Shown here in pieces: positions 1 through 10,300 of a stretch of DNA of 64,000 nucleotides. This stretch comes from Oxytricha trifallax. Its lineage: Eukaryota > Ciliophora > Spirotrichea > Sporadotrichida > Oxytrichidae. The stretch is from assembly GCA_000711775.1 (NCBI GenBank), contig ARYC01002011.1:1-64000 (forward strand), given 5' to 3'. The notes under the pieces are model-generated. The model was not told the DNA's origin. It searched no databases and saw only the letters and a program-made list of their open reading frames with translations. The stretch's first letter is position 1. Each line of letters opens with the position of its first letter. Made by a program: the position numbers and the translations under genes.

Positions 1-286
1 CTAATACGGTTTTGAACTTTAATTTAACCTCCCAATTAAGTTTTATATAAATTAGGAGCACCACCTAATCAAATTAATTATTATTAGGAGCAATTTAATG
101 GAGAAAAGTTGATAAAATGGAAGTCAAACTTTGAAACTTGGAGAAAGTTCCTCCATCTTTATCTATTTATCTGATTCAGGTTGACCTCCAATTGGATCTC
201 CCTATTTAGTAGTAAAATTTTAGTAAGTTTAGAATGGATATCCATAATTTTAATTTTCATTAACATTTATAGAAACTCGAAGCAAG

Positions 287-1077
287 ATGGAGTCTATGAA
301 TGATGCAATGAAGAGAATTTAATCTCAAGATTTAATAGGAAAATTCAGAAGTAAAGAAGATCTTTACAGATACCTGGTATAGCAAGGTAAGTTTTCAGTT
401 ATAACTAACTTATTAACCATAGTTGGATTGTTCTTGCCAACACAGGAGGGAACATAAATATTATTCTTAAAAGCATTGTTAAGTGAAGAGAAAAAAGCTT
501 TTAAGTCTAATGAAATCAGAATGATCGAGATACCTAACTACCCTGAAATATCAGTGACAAACCTATATGACGATGCTATGAGTGATCCGGACGTAGCTCC
601 CTACCTTCCATCAAAGCTACAGCTCTCTAATAAGTTGCCAGAGAGAAACTTCTTCTTTGGTGTTCTTGCAACTCTGAAACCTGAGTACTTAAATGAAGTT
701 ATTTTAAGAAGCTCATAAGAAACGATACAGCATCTCTCCTGAAGAAAAAGAGAAAAAAGGTATTAAAATAAGTGACACCTGGCTGTAGGAACTTCAAAAG
801 CATCCTTTCATCTCAAGTAAGCTTAGTCTTCTAACTTTATAGAAAAACGTGGTATTGCTATATACTTGATGAAAGAGGCAGCAAATTAAAAAGAGAGAGA
901 AAGTCTCAAGTAAAACATGAATTGAGTAAGAGGCTCTTCAAAGATTTATAAAAGCCAGAAGAGATGAACATAGATGCAGGAGCTGGCACTAAGAGAAGAA
1001 ACATGGGCCCAAGCAAGCCTTAAGAGGAAGAAAAGAAAGAGAAACTAAATTCCTTTACGGGAAAATTTAATATGTGA
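287..1077 (+). pseudogene. TBE 22-kDa protein (TBE-A copy)
   Basis: Protein of unknown function found in all TBEs. It starts MESMNDAMKRIQ at 287 and reads with TAA/TAG as Gln. The core contains IPNYPEISVTNLYDDA and LPERNFFFGVLATLKPEY, both conserved in the copies at 2318-3102 and 31999-32789 and recognisable in the divergent copy at 57801-58521. The frame breaks near 717 and again near 860-890. A 26-nt GTAAG...TAG insert at 817-842, also present in TBE-C, behaves as an intron: removing it joins HPFIS to KKRGIAIYLMKE. The lysine/glutamate-rich tail ends in TGA at 1075-1077, six bases from the stop of the convergent transposase. The overall call is sure; function is unknown. Confidence 0.8.
817..842 (+). 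other. 26-nt putative intron in TBE 22-kDa gene
   Basis: The segment begins GTAAGCTTAG and ends ACTTTATAG. Without it the frame ends in HPFIS and continues as KKRGIAIYLMKE. TBE-C has the same 26-nt length and borders (32235-32260, minus strand), giving KKPGTAIYFMKE. TBE-B has a degenerate equivalent. No RNA evidence is available here. Confidence 0.6.
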
Positions 1078-1083
1078 ACTTAA

Positions 1084-2046
1084 TCATTCGCTTAAATCTA
1101 AAACTTATTTATAAACACAAAATCTCCCTTCTCTTGCGCATACTTTAGCTTTATCATCGCTGACTCTCTTAGCAGCACTCTTAATAAAATCTACTGTATC
1201 TATCTTTAAGTAGTGCATCAAGTGATAGAGTAGCAATTTCTTATAATGACCTTTCAATAACCCCCAATATAATTCAATACCATTGAACTGAGGACTGTAG
1301 GGAACATTAAATACAGGTGTTATGTTTAGCCTTTCATATTCCTTCCTTGTGTCTTTAGTTTTATGGACAGATAAGTTATCTACAAACAGAATAATCTCTT
1401 AGTCGGCGTACTTATCTCTGAGTTAATATAAGAACTTTATGTATTATTCGGTCTTTATTGAGCGAGGGTGGATAACATAAGTCTCGAGGCCATTATCTTC
1501 GCTTATTCAACCAAGAATTGCATGAGTTTAAACCTTAACCTTTTAATCATATACTTCAATGTTGCTATATCTTTTATACCAAGACCTTGATATGAAGGTA
1601 TTAAACGTGAATACTGCCTCATCAGCGTGTATGAACTTAATATTATTAGTAAAAGCCCTCTGCATTTAATCGAATATATAATTTAAATTATCCTTATAAA
1701 ATGGAACATTAAAGTCAATCACTCTCTTAATGTGATTGACTATCTTGTAAGATATTCCGTTATTTTTATATATGTTAGCTATTGATAAAGTAGATATGTG
1801 AAGCTCAGGAAATTGGCGATGAAACATCACAGCCCTCTAGGCTAGAGAGAAATGAGCCCAGTATTTAAGGGTCTTATCATTAATAAGATAGTCAATATGA
1901 TGCTGCTAAAATTTTCGAGGTCTTTTAGGCTTAGAATTAAGATGCAATCTCTTTAAATTCAATGCTAATAGACAGTGAGACCTCACAGTTGCAGGAGATT
2001 TATGAAGTAACCTTGCTATTGATGTATAATTAGAATAGGTCTGAGT
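1084..2046 (-). pseudogene. TBE 42-kDa DDE transposase (TBE-A copy)
   Basis: IS630/Tc1/mariner-type transposase. In TBEs this enzyme drives transposition, and in Oxytricha it has been implicated in germline DNA elimination. Read on the minus strand with TAA/TAG as Gln, the frame is continuous for 321 codons. It contains an N-terminal helix-turn-helix (YTSIARLLHKSPATVRSH), a first acidic motif HADEAVF, a second LFVDNLSVHKT and a third PYSPQFNGIELYWG, matching the DDE triad. It ends in a TGA at 1084-1086, facing the 22-kDa gene. One in-frame TGA at 1507-1509 replaces a codon that is GGA in the TBE-C copy, so this copy is probably inactive. No ATG was found at the frame start. A frame ending in YGCDYYGDQLRP just upstream suggests a frameshift at about 2045. 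Confidence 0.87.
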
Positions 2047-2272
2047 TGATCACCATAATAATCACATCCATAACGCAACTTAAACAATTAATCTATATAC
2101 TTACTGTCATAAACTGACCCCAAACCTCGCATATACTCACTTAAAATACTAATATTTAAACATTAAACCCCCTACATAAACCCTATTAAAACCCTTAATA
2201 ATGTATGCACTAATAGTCTACTTTTATCAATCAAAAACTCAATCAAACTACTGAAAGGGTTTTGGGGTTTTG
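2047..2272. repeat. TBE-A terminal inverted repeat with telomeric tip
   Basis: Subterminal sequence resembles, inverted, the left end of TBE-C (30326 onward) and the right ends of TBE-B and TBE-C. The outermost 17 nt (2256-2272) read AGGGTTTTGGGGTTTTG, a telomere G4T4 block with one G-to-A change. AAT follows at 2273-2275, the expected target trinucleotide. Confidence 0.88.
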
Positions 2273-2317
2273 AATGTATATAAATAAGTTTTAGAGTTAA
2301 GTTAATGAATAAATAAG

Positions 2318-3102
2318 TCACATTTAAAACTCTTTCGTGAGAGCTGGCTTCTCTTTCTTTTCTTCTACTTCTTGCATCCCTCCTCAAAGGATTCTTCTCT
2401 TGCTGCCAGCTCCAGCATCTATGTTCATTGACACTGGCGGCTAAATATTTGAATAAAGTCTCTTGCTAACTTCATACTTCGTCTGAGACTTTCGCTCTCT
2501 GTGAAGCTTGCTCTATTCCTTCATCAAAAAGATGCCAGTACCAGATTTTTCTAAAGAGTTAAACTACAAATCTAACTTGAATATAAGGGTGCTTCTGCAA
2601 CTCTGATAGCCAGCTCTCACTTATCTTGATCCCCTGTTTATCCTTATCTTCTGAAGAGATGCTCTACCTTTTCTTATGAGATTCTTGAATAATTTCTTTC
2701 AAGTAATCACCTTTAATTGTTGCAAGAATGCAAAAAAAATAGTTTCTTTCAGGTAGTTTATTTGACAACTGCTTCTTAGTAGGCAGGTACTGCGAAACCT
2801 CTGGATCATTCATAGCATCATCATATAAGTTAGTCACTGAGATTTCTGGATAGTTTGGAATCTCTGCAAACTCTACATCTTAAGTTTTCAATGCTTTCTT
2901 TCTTCGCAGAGTATGGCTCTTAGAAATGAAATTTTAGTACCTTCAATCGTTGGCAAGAACAAACCAACTACATAATAAAGATTAGCAACTATGAGTTCAT
3001 TACCTTGCTGCACCAGGTAGCGATGAAATCCTCCTAGCTTCTAAATCTTTGAATCAATTCTTGAGCTTGCACTCTTTTCATTACATCATTCATTGACTCC
3101 AT
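2318..3102 (-). pseudogene. TBE 22-kDa protein (TBE-B copy)
   Basis: The gene starts MESMNDVMKRVQ at 3102 (ATG on the minus strand) and ends at a TGA at 2318-2320. It aligns along its length with the TBE-A copy, including VGLFLPT, IPNYPEISVTNLYDDAM and LPERNYFF. A base is missing near codon 25, where the sister copies read DLYRYLVQQG. The 26-nt intron equivalent has a weakened donor (GTTAG) and a 1-nt deletion beside it. It is divergent from the C2H2/kinase gene at 3663. Function unknown; the copy is decayed. Confidence 0.8.
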
Positions 3103-3662
3103 CTTGTTTACAGATCTAAGAAGAATTCAAATTTAAGTTTATTGATTTCAATTATATACCTCTGTAAACTTACTATTAAATATGGGCATCCTATAGGAGG
3201 TCAACCTCTAAGAAGGATATGGAGAAAGTTTTGAGAACTGGTTTCAAACTTGAAAGATTGATATCAATTTCTACTGCTATAGTTCCATATTTTTAAATTT
3301 AAATTGGTACGTACTTAATTAGGAGCAGCTCCTAAAATGCTAAAACGTAATTAGGAGCATTAATTAAAGCTAGTACTTAATTAGGAGCACCCTAATTTTA
3401 TCATAAAATCACAAAATACCTCCCAAAGCAGTACGTACTTAATTAGATGCACCTCCTAAATCGGTAAGTACTATAATCAACTTATTATTGATAGTAAAAA
3501 TGGTCACTTCCTCACCCATAATTAGAGCTGGATCGTCTCTTAACACTCATACTTCTTCGCTAATACTCTAAAAACATCCCTTAAAACTTATAGGCTTGCA
3601 AAGCTATCAAATAAGCTCTCAGTTAAAGAGGCAGTTTTATAATTTTAAATTCAAATTTAAAT
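3103..3662. promoter_or_regulatory. Divergent TBE spacer with TTAGGAGCA motif cluster
   Basis: This 560-bp spacer separates the starts of two divergently transcribed TBE genes. It carries repeated AATTAGGAGCA motifs and their inverse TGCTCCTAA at about 3305-3465, some forming palindromes such as AGGAGCAGCTCCT. Similar motifs occur at 1-100 in TBE-A and 32980-33150 in TBE-C, the equivalent spacers. A shared promoter or protein-binding role is inferred from position and conservation only. Confidence 0.5.
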
Positions 3663-5106
3663 ATGAGCGCTAACATTTTAAGAAAAACAACAGCACTTAC
3701 ATCAAACTAAATGAGACTAACCTTTGGCAGCAATAAAAAGTATGATAGCTGCGAGATGAACTCTCATAAAGAACTACCAGAGCTAAAACTTGAGGTCTCT
3801 GTTATTAAAATAGAAATTAATAATAGAAAATAAATGGCAAATAAGTGTGTGGGAGACAGAGAGGAGGAGAAAGCTATTAATGATATTCCTATACAAACTG
3901 AAGAAATAGAAGTATACTTTTGTGAGCTGTGTGAGAGAGATTTCGCTCATAAATCTAGCTGGTATAGACATATGAAGGAGCATAGAGAAGCCAAGCCTAC
4001 TGTATACTTAAAGCACGACAAATTCGATGGGAAGTATGATTGCTTTGAGTGCCATAAGTAGTACTCTCATACAAGAGACTTGAAGAAACATCTTTTAAGA
4101 GCTCACAAAAAAGACATAGAAATTGAAAAGCATGAAGTTGAGTTGAAGCTTCTCAACAAAAGAAAATCGAGGGAATATTCTAAAGCGGTAGTGCCCGAAT
4201 AAACTAGTGAGTTAGAGTACGTAAAGAAGGCACGTAACCAACTAACCTCTGAAATCACAAAAATCATGATCAAAATTCAATACAAGAAAATACCAGCTCT
4301 TGCGTAGATAGATTTAGATAATTCTCTTAAAGTTATCTTATTCTAGAGGACTCCGTTGATAAGAAAGTTATCAATGATCATCAATACGCATACAAAATGT
4401 ATCCCTTCAACTATCTCTTAAGTGATGATAAATATTAGATGGAGTTACAAATGAGTATCAAGTACTCACCCAAGCAAAGTTTAAAGAGTGTAGTTACTTA
4501 ATCAAGCTAAATGCTGTTCTCCTTGCCAAGGATCATGCTGCTTTCAGACTCCCACTCTATGAAATAACTCTAAGAGATTTCATAACAGATCAAAGGAATC
4601 ATAAATAACTTGGATAAATAGCAACTCAGACCATACAAGGCATTAAAGAGCTTCACAAGTTAGGGTTTGTTCACAGAGATTTAAAGCCAGAAAATATTAT
4701 GATAAACTTTTCTCCAGTAAGAGTAGCAATAATCGATTTCAAAAGAGCCTAAAGAGTGGAAGTCTCAAGGCTTGGAACTGTAATGGGAACTCAAGGCTAT
4801 TATCCAGAAAGAGAAGACTGGAGAGATGGTGACTTTTAGTGGGATGTGTGGGCTTTAGCAGCAATAATAATAGAGTGCGATATGCCTCGCAACGATTACT
4901 ACTCATCAAGGTCCGAGAAAGATGCTAAGTAAAGAATCAAGTAGTTTATAGACAAAACCAGAGTATCTCAATCAATAAAATATATGGCAGAATCAATAAT
5001 AATAAAACCAAACTCAAGATCAGACATATCAATAGAGCAGATAGAGTTGTGGTTAAGTAAGATAAACTTCAGACCTCTCCCACATGATCCAAAAGTGCAT
5101 TTTGAG
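3663..5106 (+). pseudogene. TBE 57-kDa C2H2 zinc-finger / protein kinase (TBE-B copy)
   Basis: The start is ATG at 3663 (MSANILRKTTALTS), which is also the start in TBE-C. Two C2H2 fingers follow: CELC...HMKEH around residue 86 and CFEC...HLLRAH around residue 126. After a charged linker comes a protein-kinase fold with catalytic loop HRDLKPEN (4670-4693), an IIDF motif in place of DFG, GTQGYYPERE near the activation-segment end and WDVWALA in the F helix. The stop is TGA at 5104-5106. Frameshifts near 4345 and 4470 break the region between the linker and the kinase. Zn-finger-kinase proteins are a known part of TBEs; the substrate is unknown. The IIDF change makes catalytic activity doubtful. 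Confidence 0.85.
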
Positions 5107-5150
5107 TGATTAAATTAAATACATTTACTATAAATTTCACATTAAAACCT

Positions 5151-5228
5151 ATTAATAACCCCAACCCCTAACAAATTCCCTACAAATCAAAGCACTTATA
5201 AACCTCATTAAGGGGTTTTGGGGTTTTG
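5151..5228. repeat. TBE-B right terminal inverted repeat
   Basis: The repeat ends in GGGGTTTTGGGGTTTTG (5212-5228), a perfect 17-nt telomere block, followed by AAT. It lies 45 bp past the end of the kinase gene. Confidence 0.9.
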
Positions 5229-5646
5229 AATATATATGAAAATTTTATCACAGAAAGTTATTCAATCTCCATCATAACAACTTAGGCATTAGACGGACAC
5301 AGTTTAACATTTAAAGTAAATTAGAATTCATAAATAATTTGTATCCCTTTATCAAATAATTTTATAACAAAAATATAACTATATAATTATCAATGAAATA
5401 TTATCACATTGACAATAAGAGTATAACATCCTTCGATTTAATTTTATCAAAATATCATAATTTTTCAATGTGATAATATTTCATTGATATTTATATAGTT
5501 ATATTTTTATTTAAAATTATTTGATAAAGGGATACAAATTATTTATGAATTCTAATTTATTTTATATGTTATACTGTGTCCGTCAAATGTCTTAGTTGTT
5601 ATGATGGAGATTGATTAATTTTCTGTGATAAAATTTTCATATATAT
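5229..5646. repeat. Long palindrome (MITE-like) abutting TBE-B
   Basis: The two halves are near-perfect inverted copies of about 185-205 bp centred near 5435. The left arm starts AATATATATGAAAATTTTAT and the right arm ends with its complement at about 5646. There is no coding content. It begins exactly where TBE-B ends, so TBE-B inserted at its edge or the reverse. Confidence 0.85.
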
Positions 5647-5693
5647 TGAGGTACTTATTGATTCCCAATTGGAAAAAGAAAATAATTTTATTA

Positions 5694-5790
5694 TGCCACC
5701 GACTTAGGATTTTGGTGAATTTTGAGAAATTAATGTTGCCACCGACTTAGGTTTTCGAAAAATTTCTGCCACCGACTTAGACCCCCCCCC
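5694..5790 (+). repeat. Three copies of TGCCACCGACTTAG, then a C9 run
   Basis: Identical 14-mers occur at 5694-5707, 5737-5750 and 5767-5780 with unrelated AT-rich spacers. The last is followed by A and nine C (5782-5790). The motif is much more GC-rich than its surroundings. Function unknown. Confidence 0.8.
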
Positions 5791-7379
5791 AAATTACTAT
5801 ATCTATTAATTAATATAAAATACGAGTTTGAATATATATCAAGGCATTGTAGTAAACACTAACTCTTGGAGTTTAAATATGAATATGACATATAATATAA
5901 AATTCAAAAATCATTTCTAAAAAATCAAACATCCAAAATGAACAGATTACTTAATTGATTGAGATGGTTTTATTTAAGTTATTTTAGTAGTAATATATAA
6001 AAATAAATTGAATTAAAAACAATATTTTTCAAGTGCCTGAAAGTACAAAATAAAAAGTAATATATTAATAACGTCAATTATGTAAAATCTAATTTTATAT
6101 TTATATCGTTTATTTCTGAAGAATTTTTATAATTTTATGTATATTTAATTACTAGTATTTTATTGCATTTTAATATTTTAATTTTCAAAAAATATGTAAA
6201 CATAATCAAGAATTGGAAAATAAATATGATATGTAATTTTAATATGGATTTATTTTCTTTATATAAGAACCTAAAACCTAAAATAAAATACCAACTAAGT
6301 TTAAATTGTAATTATTTTTGCTAAACATAGCAAAATTATTGTGTAACAAAATATAAACTATAATATTTTAATGAAAAATAAGTATTAAATAATAATTTCA
6401 TATAATGTAATATTAAATACAATTTAAAAAATAAAATTAATGTACCAAATATATCACTAAAAAGTTAATAGAATGCTTAATATGAATGTAATATATTAAA
6501 AATAGTATTATCATTAATACCATAAACCAATATTTGAAAGATATTTGTAATAACTTTTCAGAATCTATAAAAAAATTATAGACATAATATTTATTTACAA
6601 GTATCAATAATAGCGAATTAATTAAGATATATTTAAAAGGTGCTAAGATAATCATGGCATTTAATATGAAAACGTTTTTTGTCATAATCTTTGATCTGTA
6701 AATGCCAGAAGAATGTTACCATCTATAATAAGAGTATTATAGAGATATGTTACATTGTTTCAAAGTTATAAACTTTGATAATATTATAATTAAAACTTTA
6801 AAAGTTCCATTAAATGATAAAAGTGAAGTGAGTGCATATTTTAATTATAATTAATAATATATTATTACATAAAATTTAATCTAAATCCTCCATCTTCAAG
6901 GGATTATTGTATTATATAACACTTTGAGTTAATTTATTATAAAAACAGCATAGTTATGTGATAATAAAAGTTAAAATAATGAAAATTTTCTATAAATAAA
7001 GAAAGCTTACTTAATTTCTGATTTAAAGTTTGGATTCATGAGCCTTTGGATATATACTGATCGTCTTTCATTGGTATTTAATCAGGGTATGTACTGATCA
7101 GATTATAATTCTTAATAATATGGTAAGTATAATTTATTTATAATAAAGAAAACTTAATGAAAATGGATTATGTAGCTATACATAATTGTTAAAATATGAT
7201 GAATACTAGCAATATATTGCTTTATATTTACATTACAGAAAAGATAATGGAGATTTATGGCCGGAGCAAGGAGTCAGGCAAGAGGATTTCGGAGAAAAAG
7301 GTCAGGAAGAATAAATAATATTTGCCACATTCATTTGGGCGAGTAAGCTTATTTACTCAATTTCCTATAAATATTAATT
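5791..7379. other. AT-rich sequence without recognisable genes
   Basis: No coherent frame or repeat was seen apart from a 36-nt segment at 7259-7294 that recurs near 58808. Chance-length frames only. Confidence 0.5.
7259..7294 (+). repeat. Short dispersed repeat (partner at 58808-58842)
   Basis: The two copies share CCGGAGCAAGGAGTCA, then GCAAGAG and ATTTCGGAG, with about two mismatches over 35 nt. Both are GC-rich for this window. They could be parts of a gene or element copied twice. Confidence 0.55.
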
Positions 7380-10300
7380 TATAAGCGCAAATTAAAGAAA
7401 CAAAATTAAAATATATTTCCAGAAAAATTGTCAATAGAAACTAAGACAACAAAGATGACTGAGAAATAGTCAAATCCATAATTGAAAAGAAAAAATGATA
7501 TTCCGAGTTAATTTTAAAATTATTGAACTCATTCTAATTACAGCGATTCCTTTAAAGTGAGTGTAATTTATGAGCGCAAATTGACGTTTCAATATAAAAA
7601 TATTTCATTCCGAAAAATCTGCTCATTTTATAGTCAGGCTTCAAATATGGCTGAGAAATAGTCAAATCCAAAATGAAAAGAAAAAATGATATTCCGAGTT
7701 AATTTTAAAATTATTGAACTCATTCTAATTACAGCGATTCCATTAAAGTGAGTGTAATTTATGAGCGCAAATTGACGTTTCAATATAAAAATATTTCATT
7801 CCGAAAAATCTGCTCATTTTATAGTCAGGCTTCAAATATGGCTGAGAAATAGTCAAATCCAAAATGAAAAGAAAAAATGATATTCCGAGTTAATTTTAAA
7901 ATTAATGAACTCATTCTAATTACAGCGATTCCTTTAAAGTGAGTGTAATTTATGAGCGCAAATTGACGTTTCAATATAAAAATATTTCATTCCGAAAAAT
8001 TTGCTCATTTTATAGTCAGGCTTCAAATATGGCTGAGAAATAGTCAAATCCAAAATGAAAAGAAAAAATGATATTCCGAGTTAATTTTAAAATTATTGAA
8101 CTCATTCTAATTACAGCGATTCCATTAAAGTGAGTGTAATTTATGAGCGCAAATTGACGTTTCAATATAAAAATATTTCATTCCGAAAAATTTGCTCATT
8201 TTATAGTCAGGGTTCAAATATGGCTGAGAAATAGTCAAATCCAAAATGAAAAGAAAAAATGATATTCCGAGTTAATTTTAAAATTATTGAACTCATTCTA
8301 ATTACAGCGATTCCATTAAAGTGAGTGTAATTTATGAGCGCAAATTGACGTTTCAATATAAAAATATTTCATTCCGAAAAATGTGCTCATTTTATAGTCA
8401 GGGTTCAAATATGGCTGAGAAATAGTCAAATCCAAAATGAAAAGAAAAAATGATATTCCGAGTTAATTTTAAAATTATTGAACTCATTCTAATTACAGCG
8501 ATTCCATTAAAGTGAGTGTAATTTATGAGCGCAAATTGACGTTTCAATATAAAAATATTTCATTCCGAAAAATGTGCTCATTTTATAGTCAGGGTTCAAA
8601 TATGGCTGAGAAATAGTCAAATCCAAAATGAAAAGAAAAAATGATATTCCGAGTTAATTTTAAAATTATTGAACTCATTCTAATTACAGCGATTCCATTA
8701 AAGTGAGTGTAATTTATGAGCACAAATTGACGTTTCAATATAAAAATATTTCATTCCGATAAATGTGCTCATTTTATAGTCAGGGTTCAAATATGGCTGA
8801 GAAATAGTCAAATCCAAAATGAAAAGAAAAAATGATATTCCGAGTTAATTTTAAAATTATTGAACTCATTCTAATTACAGCGATTCCTTTAAAGTGAGTG
8901 TAATTTATGAGCGCAAATTGACGTTTCAATATAAAAATATTTCATTCCGAAAAATGTGCTCATTTTATAGTCAGGGTTCAAATATGGCTGAGAAATAGTC
9001 AAATCCAAAATGAAAAGAAAAAATGATATTCCGAGTTAATTTTAAAATTATTGAACTCATTCTAATTACAGCGATTCCATTAAAGTGAGTGTAATTTATG
9101 AGCGCAAATTGACGTTTCAATATAAAAATATTTCATTCCGAAAAATGTGCTCATTTTATAGTCAGGGTTCAAATATGGCTGAGAAATAGTCAAATCCAAA
9201 ATGAAAAGAAAAAATGATATTCCGAGTTAATTTTAAAATTATTGAACTCATTCTAATTACAGCGATTCCATTAAAGTGAGTGTAATTTATGAGCGCAAAT
9301 TGACGTTTCAATATAAAAATATTTTATTCCGAAATATGTGCTCATTTTATAGTCAGGGTTCAAATATGGCTGAGAAATAGTCAAATCCAATATGAAAAGA
9401 AAAAATGATATTCCGAGTTAATTTTAAAATTATTAAACTCATTCTAATTACAGCGATTCCATTAAAGTGAGTGTAATTTATGAGCGCAAATTGACGTTTC
9501 AATATAAAAATATTTCATTCCGAAAAATGTTCTCATTTTATAGTCAGGGTTCAAATATGGCTGAGAAATAGTCAAATCCAAAATGAAAAGAAAAAATGAT
9601 ATTCCGAGTTAATTTTAAAATTATTGAACTCATTCTAATTACAGCGATTCCATTAAAGTGAGTGTAATTTATGAGCGCAAATTGACGTTTCAATATAAAA
9701 ATATTTCATTCCGAAAAATGTGCTCATTTTATAGTCAGGGTTCAAATATGGCTGAGAAATAGTCAAATCCAAAATGAAAAGAAAAAATGATATTCCGAGT
9801 TAATTTTAAAATTATTGAACTCATTCTAATTACAGCGATTCCATTAAAGTGAGTGTAATTTATGAGCGCAAATTGACGTTTCAATATAAAAATATTTCAT
9901 TCCGAAAAATGTGCTCATTTTATAGTCAGGGTTCAAATATGGCTGAGAAATAGTCAAATCCAAAATGAAAAGAAAAAATGATATTCCGAGTTAATTTTAA
10001 AATTATTGAACTCATTCTAATTACAGCGATTCCATTAAAGTGAGTGTAATTTATGAGCGCAAATTGACGTTTCAATATAAAAATATTTCATTCCGAAAAA
10101 TGTGCTCATTTTATAGTCAGGCTTCAAATATGGCTGAGAAATAGTCAAATCCAAAATGAAAAGAAAAAATGATATTCCGAGTTAATTTTAAAATTATTGA
10201 ACTCATTCTAATTACAGCGATTCCATTAAAGTGAGTGTAATTTATGAGCGCAAATTGACGTTTCAATATAAAAATATTTCATTCCGAAAAATGTGCTCAT

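Larger units (their letters stand above)
1..2272 (-). mobile_element. TBE-A, telomere-bearing element (right part; left end outside window)
   Basis: The segment holds a 22-kDa-type gene (+) and a DDE transposase (-) that converge with 6 bp between their stop codons, then an inverted-repeat end that finishes in a 17-nt telomere-like block at 2256-2272 followed by AAT. That is the layout of one half of a TBE. The C2H2/kinase gene would lie left of position 1. Sequence just right of 2272 matches the DNA normally found downstream of a TBE transposase, so TBE-A sits inside another TBE (TBE-B). Positions 1-286 are the intergenic region, with TTAGGAGCA-type motifs. Confidence 0.88.
2273..5228 (+). 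mobile_element. TBE-B, interrupted by TBE-A
   Basis: The element keeps the 22-kDa gene (-), the divergent regulatory spacer, the C2H2/kinase gene (+) and the right telomeric end at 5212-5228. The transposase and left end are missing: the sequence stops at 2273 in DNA that matches the 3' flank of a TBE transposase, exactly where TBE-A ends. The simplest reading is that TBE-A inserted into TBE-B and that the rest of TBE-B lies left of the window. Confidence 0.85.

Noticed and set aside
6437..6685. Minus-strand 82-codon hydrophobic ORF
   Set aside because: Low-complexity AT-driven composition, no start context and no homologous feature.
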